Of a DNA stretch of 64,000 bases, positions 32,704 to 44,100 are shown piece by piece. The stretch is from assembly GCA_032158125.1 (NCBI GenBank), contig JASKOT010000004.1, positions 744,001 to 808,000 on the forward strand, in the 5' to 3' direction. The notes below the pieces were generated by a model that worked only from the letters and a program-made list of their open reading frames with translations, was not told the origin of the DNA and searched no databases. Source of the DNA: Papiliotrema nemorosa. Lineage: Eukaryota; Basidiomycota; Tremellomycetes; Tremellales; Rhynchogastremaceae. A program made the translations under genes and the position numbers. Each line of letters begins with the position of its first letter. Positions within the stretch are counted from its first letter, which is position 1.

Positions 32704-34885
32704 ATGTTGACCTACATCCAGGTGTAAGTGGATTGTACAGGTGGGGATCTGACGAGATAGCCATCTATATCTGGTCTTTCCACCTATAATCTTTCTCCTG
32801 GCTCTGTACTACCCTTTACTCGGCAGGAGAGACTACCTCAAGATCCTCTGGCTATGCTTCATGGTGGGTTATCATTTCGCGCGAAACTAAAGACAGAGCA
32901 CAGTGTACACTACAGGCTGGGACAATGTGAGTACACGTAATTGGCATCTGCCTAACCACCAGTGGATCATCTGGAAAGCAGGATGGTCGTATCCCGAAGG
33001 CTCGATACTCGGTCGGATATGGCTCGTACCCATAGAAGAACACATCTTCTTCCTCGTCCAACCGATCTTCCTCATACTGCTATACACCATCACCTCGCAT
33101 CATCGGTTACTACCTTTTGATCTTGACAAGCCGAAAATAACCCGTGAAGCCGTTCAAGCTGAGATCACCCCCGAGGGACAGACGAAGCATCTACGGTACA
33201 AGTCGAGAGAGTATCTTCAAACTCTGCCTGCTCGACCGAAAGCTGCTTGTTTGTGGATCACGACATTTATCCTAGGAGCGGTGTTGGTCAACGAGGCACA
33301 TGGATTTGTGCCTGATCTCACCCCGTTGGCTATGCGCGTAGGGATGAAGGGCTTTTACATGGGATGGATACTGGTCTGGATTTCACCAGTTCTCTGGTGG
33401 CTGACCCTCATCGGTGCCAACGTGGAGCCAGAAGGATGGAGGTCTTGGTTCATCGGATCAGCTTGGATGTGTGTCGTCGATACGTGAGTCAGACGGCTCT
33501 ACACGATTTTGACAACAGCATCGCTCTACGTAATGGAGCTTGGTCTATCTCGACAGAGACCAGCCTGGGCTTCGAGGTAGTTCGAGGTCTACCCATCGAG
33601 TGAGTCTACTCTAAGAGCACGGACTAATTATAGGGAGTTTATGTTTTTCCTCCTCACATCCTACCTCGTCGTCATCGCCACATCCCTCATCACTCACCTT
33701 CACACAATACTCGTCCTCTCTCCGGAATGCCCGCCTTGCCCGCCGAAGAGCTTGTATGGGCACATCAAGCTCTTGGCAAAAGTAGCTCTCTACCCACCCC
33801 CAATTGATCACCGCATGTTGGTCGCCATTGCCGATGCAGAGGAGACCTTGCGCAAAGGCAGCAAGAGCTTTAGCGTAGCCAAGCTGGCCTTTGGACGTGA
33901 GCTTCGAATCGGTCTCGTCGCCGTGTACGCCTGGTGCAGAGTCACAGACGACCTGATAGACTCGCCAGACAGTACGCACTCCAAACTCGACACCCTCACA
34001 ATCATCAGGAAACACCTGGGCAAGGCATTCTCACCCGGTACGATGCTGGACCCGTACGAGATTGACTTTATTCTTGATGATATCCCGCATCTCACCTCTT
34101 CCGATCGACAGGCGTTCTGGCTCTTTGCGTCATTGATTCCGAGATTATCACCGATCGAGCCGTTCCTCGAACTGTGTCAAGGTTATGAAACGGATCTTCG
34201 CTTCGCGTCTGGTCCCACTTCGTTGGTGACTAGAATGGGAGATCCCGATTTCAAGATCGAGGATCACTTGCCGATCGTCACGACAGAGCACTTGATGCAG
34301 TATGCCGACGACGTGGCGGGATCCATCGCCTCAGCCATCTGCTACCTCTCGTGGTCGCTCCTCACATGTCCCGAAAATATCGAACACGCCAATCGACCGG
34401 TTGAAGCATTAGCTTGGGCGACTGCAACGCAAATGGCCGCGCAACCGCACGAAGTCAGCAGAGAGATTGCCATTCGCTCTCACACCGTTTCCAAAGCCCG
34501 TGAGATGGGTCGCGCACTACAGTTGGTCAACATTTCTCGAGACGTGGCCAAGGATGCTCTGATAGGCCGAATCTACGTTCCTCTATCAGTGTTCCCAAGT
34601 CATAAAGAGCTCCTGGGTGTCCTGATGCCTTCTGTAGAGACGACATACGCACCGCTCACTTCCCGGCTGCTCGATATGGCCGAGACGATGCGTGATACCT
34701 CTATCGGCGCGACTCGAGATCTCCCACCGACCGCAAGAGCTGGAGCAAGGGCAATGGCAGCGAGCTATTTCCAAATTGCCAATGCGATACGGCGGAATCA
34801 TGGCGAGGTATATGACACGGGGATCAAGGTGAACAAGTGGAGGAGGGCCCTTGCTGCTGCAAAGGTATACTGGTTTGGCATGTAA
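32704..34885 (+). CDS. crtYB: Bifunctional lycopene cyclase/phytoene synthase
   Basis: This fused enzyme makes phytoene from two GGPP and later cyclises lycopene in fungal carotenoid synthesis. The N-terminal membrane half has two CarR-type cyclase modules. The first reads MLTYIQVHLYLVFPP, GWDNWIIWKAGWSYPEG and VPIEEHIFFLVQP. The second reads VVDTIALRNGAWSI and LPIEEFMFFLLTS. The C-terminal soluble half is phytoene synthase: RKGSKSFSVAKLAF, AVYAWCRVTDDLIDSP with the first Asp motif, ADDVAGSIA, GRALQLVNISRDVAKDALIG with the second Asp motif, and RIYVPLSVF. I infer six exons; five small introns lie in the first 900 bp and the synthase half is one exon. Both domains look intact. No crtI (desaturase) is in the window. 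Confidence 0.96.
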
Positions 34886-35044
34886 TGGGTTTTAGAGGCA
34901 TACACATACATATAGATGCAGGTACATACATATGGTCCAGACAGTTGCCACCCAGCCAGGTACAAAAAGTTGTGACGTGTTTACACATCCAACGTCATCA
35001 TTCCCTCTGTTTACACTTGCTTCCTTTCCACCTCGATCTCCAAA

Positions 35045-36620
35045 ATGTCCAATACAAACCCCACGCTGGGCGGTCTGGAGGTGCTGGTGGCGGCTGCAAG
35101 TGCTGCCAACAGTAATTCAAATTCCATGAATGCGGGGAAAAGGAAACGCGGTCAAGGGAACGCGAATCGGACGAATGGTCAAGGAGAGTCTGGGAATGGG
35201 CAGGGGAGTATGTCGGACGGACAGGGCGAGCCTTCCATGCGCCAGACTCAGGTGAGGGGACTCGTGAATTATGAAAGCGAATGCTGACATTCAGAACGCG
35301 TTATTGGAGATGTTGACGAATCCTGTATTCATCTCTGCTCTGGCAGCAGCTACCCAGAGTGCGGCCAATATTCCAGGCGCGAATACCAGCAGTCCATATC
35401 ATCAACTCCCCCCTCAACAGAATCACGACACGGCATGGCAACAGACTCGATCGGGAAGAATCAGTCGACCGCCTGTCCAACCGCAGTATGACGTGTTCCA
35501 GATGTTCTCGTCGAATGGGAACATGGGTATGAACGGAAATGGAGCCAACCTGAACATCGATCCAATCTTTAACACCGCTCCACCAGCGCAGTACAACTTT
35601 CAGAACGGTGGAGGAGACGCAAGTTGGGGAGCACAGACATTGGCCGAGGTCTCACATGGGCAGGGGCAAGGGCAAGGGGCGGAGGGTAACGACCGGGAAG
35701 ATGAGAATGGCTCTTTGTCACCTCAGCACGAAGACTCGATGGAGAGTGGTCTACCCATGTGGCCTTTGCCTCCTGGCGGCAAAGGCGGCAGGAAGGGCAT
35801 GCCAAAGGATGAAATGTTGGCCAGAAGGAGGGCCAGGAATCGACTCGCAGGTGAGCTGGCTGGGTCTATATCAGGTGAATGAGCTGATGGCAGCCATTGA
35901 ATCGAGAAAGAAGAGGAAGCACAAGATGACAGAGCTAGAGGTCAAGATGAAAGAAAAGGAAGATGGGTATATGATGCTGCAATTGCAATGCAGGCGACTC
36001 GAGCAACAGTGCGTGGTAGATCGCCAAGCGCTGACATTAGGGTGGAACAACTGCAACAAGTCATTACGAGCGCTGGATTATCTCTTCCCCCTGAATTACC
36101 CGCTGCGAACCCGGTATTTACCCCTGCCACCTTTTCCCCAGCCGGTTTCAACATGAATTTTACCGGAGGGACCAACGAGACGCCAGCCTTCTCTGTCGAC
36201 GAGTCGTTACCACCCCTCGACATGTTTTTCAACATTGACAACATGGACATGGACGGTGAAGATGATGGAGAATTCTTACCTCCCTCTTCACCCGCTGGCG
36301 AGTCCGACGCAGAGGGTCGATCACGTAAAGGCAAGGGTAAAAAGAGAGGTGGAGAAGATGACGATGACGACGAGTTTGAAGACGACGAGGTGGAAGACGA
36401 AGATTTGTTCTTGCCGATTGAAGATGTCCCTGTGCCGCCAGACGCACAGATGGAGAGCGCAATGCGAATTCTAGGCGTGGACAACCAGGAACAACTCTCG
36501 GCTCTGGTCAACAAAATGGTGACGGCGGGCAAGGATGGTATGACGCCTGAAATGGTGGACAAGTTGAAGGTTCTGATCGGGCTCGTGGGACCTGAAGGGC
36601 AGTGGTTCCAGTCGTCGTAG
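35045..36620 (+). CDS. bZIP transcription factor
   Basis: The product is a nuclear dimeric DNA-binding factor. The basic region is split by an intron: LARRRARNRLA joins AIESRKKRKHKM, giving the N-x7-R signature NRLAAIESR. The zipper follows (LEVKMKEKEDGYMMLQLQ, CRRLEQQVEQLQQVI) and is completed only after a 32-nt intron is removed at 36010-36041. The N terminus is Asn/Gly/Gln-rich and the C terminus holds acidic runs (EDDDDDEFEDDEVEDEDLF), which could activate transcription, plus a helical end. I infer four exons. The gene sits 159 bp downstream of crtYB on the same strand. A role in pigment or stress control is only suggested by that position. Its subfamily is not recognised. Confidence 0.85.
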
Positions 36621-37470
36621 TGTTGTATATGGGATTACATTCATGCTTTCATTATAGGTCGTCATGCGAGTGTAGAGGCTATATCATCATTGTCACTGCC
36701 ATTGCGATCAAGCTCAATGACACATAAGGCGATAGTCTCTCTCCGATCCGCGCGCATTTGAAGAAGACGCCAAGAAAGCTATACTGTCAGCCAGCGTACA
36801 TTGTGAGTGAATCACGTCGCTCACCCTTCTCGATTCCTGTCGACAATACTTGGGGCGACACTCCTGACGTAGGTGCAAGTACAGACCAAAAGGAGGAAGA
36901 CCAGTATGAGGGATTGGAAATTGAAAAGAGCAGACTGGCTGGTTAGCTGGATAAGGTGGAAAATGGGTGAAATACCATGATGAGGACTGGCGGGAGAACT
37001 GGAAAGTGTACAAGGGCAATTCCACGCGGCTATCCGTAATTCAGCGATCGTGGTTGTGGTCTCGAGGTGATATCACAGCCTTTCCTCGCCCTTTGAGGTC
37101 TGACTGATTCTGTCCGGGCGATTGAGAGCTTGTACCAGACGACGGACGAGGTGATGTTGGTCTATTGAGGAGCGTCACCCCGTGGCTCCTCGGCGCGTGG
37201 ACGGTGGGGCGGTGATCGCCGACGTGGACATGAGATGATTTGTTGATTTTGCCACCCAACCACTCTGATCGACGCTTGATCAGCCCATTGCTCACACTTC
37301 TCTATTGCTAGATCATTCCTACCACTTAGTCATCGTCCTCGACACCGCTATTGGTATCGCACACGAATCGAATAAAGCGATATATATCACAGGACAAGCT
37401 CGTCCATTCGTTTGGGATCTCACTTAATTCACTCACTCCACCCCGACCTACCGCCAAGACTCCACTCGAT
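36621..37470. other. Intergenic region bZIP-AN1
   Basis: No gene, tRNA or repeat was recognised in these 850 bases. The short ORFs on both strands have no domain-like content. Confidence 0.4.
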
Positions 37471-38527
37471 ATGACCACCGACGACAGGTCAGAACTCCTT
37501 TTCCTAGGTAAAGAATGCCACCACAAAGCATGTCACCTCCACGACTTTCTCCCTTTCCACTGCCCAGCATGCAAAATCACCTACTGCCAAGATCACTTTC
37601 TGCCACAACGACACGACTGTACCGCCCCTCTCCCGCCGTCCATGGTCGACCGGATCGCACCGCAATGTCCGATATGTAACGAGGTGGTCCCCACTCATTC
37701 TAGAGGCCCAAATGAAGCTGTCGAGCAGCATATCATGAGCGGCACATGTGTGGGCATGGAAGGTGGAGAGGTCAGGCGGAAAGCGGAACTGAAGAGGAGA
37801 AAGGAGAAGGGGGAAGTGTGTTTCCGAAGAGGGTGCACCAAGGTTCTAGTGGTGCCGATGAAATGCGAGGTGAGCTACATCACTCTCTCTCTGTACCCGA
37901 GCTGACATCAAAGGCATGTAAACACCTGTTCTGCCCGCCGCATCGACACGCCAGTTCACATACGTGCTCGCCCTCCGATACACCTTCCGGCTCGCTACCC
38001 ACCTCACGAACAAATACACCTCAACCCGCATCTCAGTCAAAATCAGCAATGTCTAGACTTATAACAACCAAGCAACCCGTTGCGTCGTCTTCAACAACTG
38101 CACCACACGCTAGCGTCACACCTAAGCCAACACCAGCTCCCGCTTCCCCTGCCGTACCGATATCAGCTCAACTGGACGCTCGAGCTGCCGCGGCAGCAGC
38201 AGCGATGAGGCGCGCAGGACAAGATGCCAAGGCCCCCTTTGTCAAGTCCAAAACAGACAAGTGAGTCAACAAAAGCTCGACTTACCTCAAGCTGACCGTA
38301 CAGACGAGCCAACGCAGAGATCAACTCGCAAATACAAGCCCTCAAGGCTCGACATGATAAAGGCTTATTGAGCAAAACAGAGGAGGTGAGATAATCCACA
38401 TTCACCGACAGCGGAGAGGACGGTCGGATTGATACTCCCTTAGCTCAAGTATGCCGAATTGGTAGAATCCAAAGAGAGTGGCAGGAGGAAAGGGGAGAAG
38501 GGAAAGGGGGATTGCATCATTGCTTAG
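37471..38527 (+). CDS. AN1-type zinc-finger protein with C-terminal CaaX box
   Basis: This is a ZFAND2-like protein, probably a proteasome or p97 cofactor in stress-linked protein quality control. I infer four exons (37471-37869, 37914-38260, 38304-38385, 38444-38527) giving 303 residues. The first AN1 finger is CHHKACHLHDFLPFHCPAC plus CQDHFLPQRHDC. The second is CFRRGCTKVLVVPMKCEAC plus FCPPHRHASSHTC. A Ser/Thr/Pro/Ala linker and a charged helix follow. The last four residues are CIIA, a CaaX-type prenylation signal, preceded by a Lys/Gly-rich stretch (GRRKGEKGKGD). The human ZFAND2B/AIRAPL protein also has tandem AN1 fingers and a prenylated C terminus, so membrane anchoring is inferred. 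The start was chosen at MTTDD, just before the first finger. Confidence 0.88.
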
Positions 38528-38677
38528 ATATAGCATAGAGCCGGGACTTGTCTTCAGGGGAGTGCCAGCACGACTTGACGAGTATCATGTTTACGTTTAT
38601 ATCGGCATCTGAACATATAATGATCCCGACGTCTCATCACTGGCTTTAACCTTTGATCTGTTGCATGTTCAACACGC

Positions 38678-39578
38678 CTATGCCTTCTCGAATTCCTTCT
38701 TGGCCTGAGCCAGCAATTGATCCAACTGACCCCCGAAATCGTTCGCCAACTTTTGCACCTCGTCCGAACCCTCTTCACCTCGACCTCCCAACGAGTTCAT
38801 CCCGTCTGTTCGACCAGCCCGAACTTGGCCTTTTGCGGTTTCGACTGTTTGTCCCATTTGTTTAAGCATTTCTTGTCGCTGATCATGTGATGGTCTATAA
38901 GTCAGCATTTCATATTCCAAGATGACTCCGACGAACCTTGCGACGGGAATCTTGAGCGAGGTCTCGCTGATTTTGTTAGGTGAAAGTCCAGGCAAGTTGG
39001 CCTCGTGTATAGCAGAAAGAACAGATTTCGTATGCTACAGGTCAGCAAATGACCTGATCTCGATCTCATCTACAACTTACCGCTGGATCCCAAACATTGA
39101 CCATTAATGCGTGATTGCTGACTGTGATTGAAGCAACGCTATTCAACGATCTCGAACCCGGCACATCTGGTGTGGTCACCTTGACACTGTCCAGCAGTGC
39201 TAAAAGTCAGCTTATGATATGTTTCGCAAGGATCGACACACCAGGAGTGACACGCCCTCGACCTCGTTCCACCATCTCATATATGACACCTCTAGCCCAA
39301 TCCACCGCTTTTTCCATCTTCCTCTCCGTCTTTGCCAGGACGTCGTTCAGATTGGCAATAGGATCCGCCTCGTATTGCCCGTGACCAGACTTTGAATCAT
39401 CCTTGTCCGACCGGCTCTTCTTGGCTGCGGCAGCTTTAGACTTTTTGTAGACAGGGGTGGAAGTGGATAGATGCCGCGTAACAGGGGGCAAGACCGCCTG
39501 AGAAGCCAGACGCGAGCTCGAAGCGATTCTCGATGTAGAGGCGAGCTGCCAAAGCGCTCTGGAAGCTCGCATGCTCAT
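38678..39578 (-). CDS. RRF1: Mitochondrial ribosome recycling factor
   Basis: RRF splits post-termination mitochondrial ribosomes. The N terminus (MSMRASRALWQLASTSRIAS...) is a Ser/Arg-rich presequence. The conserved core follows: ERKMEKAVDWARG, GRVTPALLDSVKV, VASITVSNHALMVNVWDP, LSAIHEANLPGLSPNK, SLKIPVARPSHDQRQEMLKQM and a final helix ending KKEFEKA. I infer four exons. The start is the first of two near Met codons. It converges on the AN1 gene (150 bp apart) and diverges from the ZCCHC9-like gene (203 bp). The presequence and conserved helices make the call secure. Confidence 0.92.
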
Positions 39579-39781
39579 GGTGAGGTGGAATGTAGTGGAT
39601 ATGTGCGGTCAGAGACGTCGAATTGTATTGGCAGCGGTTGAAACCCGTTTCAGGCACGAAATGTCACGTGACTTGTTGACAAGATTTCCGACCATGTTCC
39701 CTCTCACCTGCTTTCATACTCTACCTTTGCTGCGTGGTCCTAGAATACATCAATCGCAGTGCAGAGCTCCCGAGCAGCAAC

Positions 39782-40889
39782 ATGGCCCGATTTACCTCCA
39801 TTGGAATGCCGAAAAAGTCCTTTGTGGCTTCCGCAAACGAGGAATCTGGTGCACATCGGGACCAACCTGAACCTGGACCGTCTTCTGCTCAGACTTCGAA
39901 TGATCAGCCCGCGACCAAGAAGCGAAAGAGAAGAGGCACGAGAGGGAAGGTGATACCTGAGGGAGGTGAGGTCGTACCTGAGCCCGCAGAGAAGAAAGGA
40001 TGGTCTCGCGATCCCAGTGTGGCCAGTGAGTTGAAGGCTGTCGATCGGAATCAAGCTAATGAGAGAACGAGCCAAGTTGTCGGCTCAGCACGCTTTCGAG
40101 AGGAGAGAAAAACGACAAAATGATCGAACGTCCGCTACGACTTGTTTTGCATGTCGATCAGTGGGGCATCCCGCTCGAGAATGCCCGAATGTCTTGCTTG
40201 CGCTGGAACAGGGCGAGGGGTCTGCAGCGATGCTTGGAGATGCAGCTGAAGGCGAAAAAGACCAAGCTCAGGCAACAGGAAAGAAGGGGATGAAGAGAAA
40301 ACCTGGCAAAAAGGGTGGAGATGTTGTAGGCGGCAAGTGTTACAGGTGAGCGTTCGAGCTTTGGCAGGGTATTGTGTCGTTGACAGCCAGGTGTAACGGG
40401 GACCATTCACTACATCAATGCCCGGAAAAGGTCGATCCGAAAAATCCCACACCGTTCGCTACCTGCTACATCTGTCTCGGGACCGGACATCTGTCCTCGC
40501 TCTGTCCTAGCAACCCAGGCCGGGGAGTCTACCCGAATGGAGGATCTTGCAAAGTCTGCGGTAGCACTGCCCATCGAGCATCAGACTGCCCTGATGACAA
40601 ACGACCAAAGGAAGATACTCGACCTCGACGCGGGGAGATTATAGTTGGTACGGCGACTGGTAACATGGGTGCCGACGAGGATGATTTCATGTTGAGCAGT
40701 AGGGAGAATATGAAGGATATGAGGGAGAATGGCAAGGGAAAGAAGAAGAAGCATCCGACGAACAACAACTCTGCTAGGGCTCCTTACAAGCCCGAGGAAG
40801 AGCGTTATGTCAAGCCAGAGGTCACACAGGCAGAGACTACGGAGAAGCCACCAGTGGCCAAGCCAAAGAAGAAGGTCGTTGCGTTCTAG
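39782..40889 (+). CDS. CCHC zinc-knuckle protein, ZCCHC9-like
   Basis: This is a nucleic-acid-binding protein, probably nuclear or nucleolar. After a Lys/Arg-rich N terminus (KKRKRRGTRGKV) and a helix (RAKLSAQHAFERREKRQ) come four CCHC knuckles: CFACRSVGHPAREC; CYRCNGDHSLHQC, split by an intron; CYICLGTGHLSSLC; and CKVCGSTAHRASDC. The C terminus is charged (GKGKKKKHP, then KPKKKVVAF). I infer three exons. The first intron must use the AG after CTAATGAGAG to keep the knuckle frame. Zinc-knuckle order and spacing match the ZCCHC9/fungal orthologue group, which I recall as linked to ribosome biogenesis or RNA decay; the exact role is not shown here. Confidence 0.87.
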
Positions 40890-41153
40890 ATGTCGCAGAT
40901 TAGGGTCAAACTTGTCATCTAGCATCTTGCTAGCATCTGATCATGTATACTGCGTCTCTTCCGGCTTTGCACAGGGAGTGATCCCTTCCATGCACAATGC
41001 ATGTTGCGAAACACGCCCGGTGTGCGGGACGAGTGGTTTCTAATGTGATTACAAAATGGTCGTAATGATCATTACAAACTGACATTATGGCAGCCTTCAC
41101 CTCCAGTCACAAGGTTCACCTCCTTTCGACACACCACTCTGTCTTTGGACGCC

Positions 41154-44100
41154 ATGGCGAGCTCTCTTCCGACCGGTAGCAGCTCGGCAGGCTCAAGCAG
41201 TCTTCCAGATGTGTCGAGTCTGAGACCTCAGATCGACGCTGCGCTCAGCAACTGGGAGCACGAAAAGCACAACTTGCATACCATCATCACTCGAACCCTC
41301 TCCGACTCGCTCGACACACCTTCGTCGTTATCTACTCTCCCCATCACATATATCATACTCCCACTCTTGACTTCAACACTATCCATCGAGGAGCTGACAT
41401 CCTTCTTCACCGGGATCTCGACTTCGATCAACGAGGATGAATCGGAGGAGAAAGAGAGGCGGAACGATACGATGGGAGAGCTTCTCGTTGACGCCGTCGA
41501 AAGCATCACCGAACCAGTATATCTCGCTTCACTGGATAACACCGATGTTAGTGTCGGCGAGAGATCTTTGCAGCTAGTCAAAAATTTGATCGTGGGTCGA
41601 CCACTCAACTCGAGCTGATTCGGCAGACCAACGAGAGTCTTCCCTCGCATATCCCTAATGAGCTGCTGAACCCGGACAACCTGGAAAAGCTCAACCTTCT
41701 ACCGTCCAATCTGTATCCTCGTACTCCCGCGGGACTACAAAGCCGATTCGTCAAACGCAGTACAGCGCTCTTCTTCAAACAAATGAAGTTTAACCTGTTG
41801 CGCGAGTCTTCGGAAGGATATTCCGCTTTGATCGTCCTCTTGACCTCGGACAAGGCTCTCACGCATCGTCCAGTGCTTGAGGAGATGGAAAGGCGGAAGG
41901 AGAGAGCCGGTAGAGTTCTCGATAGGATCAATGTGCTCATCGGTCATTTTGACCTATCCCCGCCGAGAGTATTGGACATCATCATCGAGGTGGCCATCAT
42001 GCACGTTGCGGATCATTGGCGATTCTTCCTCGAGCTGTTCAAGCAGTCACCGTGGGGAGTTGTTGATCGAAGCAAGAAAGATCACAGGGTTGACACCATG
42101 GAAGAGGCGTTTGAGGTCAAGGGCAACAAGGTCCTCGCGCAGGTGTTGGGCGCCAAGTTTGGCTTCTTACAAGTGAGTCGGGTGGTGTGGTCCCACTAAT
42201 GGCAGGGTTGGGCCAAGGAAGAGCACCTGCGAGGTTTGGCTCAAGTCACTGCGTTGCTGTTGAAAGAGGGACTGATTGCACTTGCTGATATTCTGCCTTT
42301 CGTGAGTTGAGTCTTATAACCACGCTTACGTCAGACGGGACCGGACGAAGAGGGCATGTCGGCGATCCACACCAAATGGAAGTCTACCGTCCCAGGAGCT
42401 GGACCAAACAAGCTCGCAATGGCGGCCGCTTTGACCGATGATGCCGACGACAAGGCTACCGCCAGCGGCGTCCAAACACCAGTCGAGAAAAAGGATGCTC
42501 CTCCGCCCACATTACCCACCGAACAGAGGATAATCCTCCTTCAGGCGTTGCTATCCATTGGAGCGATGCCGCAGGCCATGTTCCTGCTTGGCAAGTATCC
42601 CTGGACAGCTCAGTCACATCCCGCGATCGCCGATCTCTTGCTGCGCAACCTGGAATATTCACTCGATCCCGTCTACGAAGCCCATTGGCCTCTTCCAGCT
42701 GCCGAGGAGGATCTGGAATGGTCGAGCCCCGCGCCGTTCGCAAATAACAACAAGGTTGTCCTCCAAACTACTTGTTGGCCCGTCCCACTCGAGACCCCCA
42801 AACACCGATTCGACTTTTTCTACCCAGACTGGACATCTCACCTCGCGCGATGGTCGACTGTCGACGAGCTACACGTGCATGGTCTGCCGTGGATGCATCT
42901 CGTTAGAGGACTCGGTGCACGCAATCCTACCTTGATGGTCAAGCTTTGTCGCTTGGGTGTGGCACATTTCAGGCCGCTCAGAAAGGCTAAGATGGACGCA
43001 CATGGCTTGGATCGGTTGTCTCTATCCAAGAATCGCCGACTTGTCGAGGTGGGTTTTCAGTGCTCCCGCAATTTTGCTAATTTCAGCCAACGGAAGCCGA
43101 AATGGCGCCTTGGATCAGCATCCTGCGAATCATCCTTCTCCCTGCTACTTCAGTCTCCCTATACATTGCGCCATTCGACGTCGAGATCTGGTCATTACTC
43201 CAGTTCCTTCCCTACGAAACACGTTACGCTTTGTACGGAGAATGGCGGGATGTGACGTGTGATTCGTCTAAACCCAACGCATGTCTCAATGCCGCATTCG
43301 CAGCACACCGAGCGCTCAACGAGACGAAGCAAATCTTGACGCGTATCACAAGCAAAGACTCTTCCTCCGGGGAGAACCGACAGCCCGCAATCAACCTTAC
43401 ACGGATCTCGAGAAGCAACCCTCTACCTGTATGGGGTAGAGCTGCCATGCAGGTCAAAGGGTACCCCAATATCGGTAAATCCATCGTCAACAGTGCTCGA
43501 TATGTGTCGACTTTTGCGCTTGACACTGTCAACTTTGTGTTTCTCGACGAGTTGGCCAACCCGAGATTGACTCGCTTGATGCCAGATGGTACAGTTGCTC
43601 CGCCCCTGGAGAATCTGGCAACGTTTTTGGCGGATTTGCATAGGCGATTCTCACTAGAGCTGGAGCCGGTATTCCAATATGTGGAAGATCGAACACTTGT
43701 CGGACATGAGGATCTGATCGTCTTGGAGAAGATCTTGGCGATATCGTCTGGTGAATCGGTCATTCCCGACGATGGAATCAGCGACAACCAGTTTGATGCG
43801 TTGGCAGCTGGCAAAGAGATGCGTCGTGAAGTATTCGACCCAACGATACTGGAGCTTCCGCCTTTGATCGCTCGAGATGATCCACTCAAAGAGGCGAAAG
43901 AGAAGCAGTTCAAAAAGCCAAAACCTATCGTCAAGTCGCTCGCCCGGTTACGGCAGGTCTTTACAGAGAACCATTATGGCTCGGAAGTACTACTTGTCCT
44001 GGCAAAAGCGTTGCAAGTCTCCTCGGACCATCCTTCAACATTGGGCAAGCGGCTCGCTGCTGCCAAGGTGGACCTGATCCGGCAAATCTTCTCTCGATTA

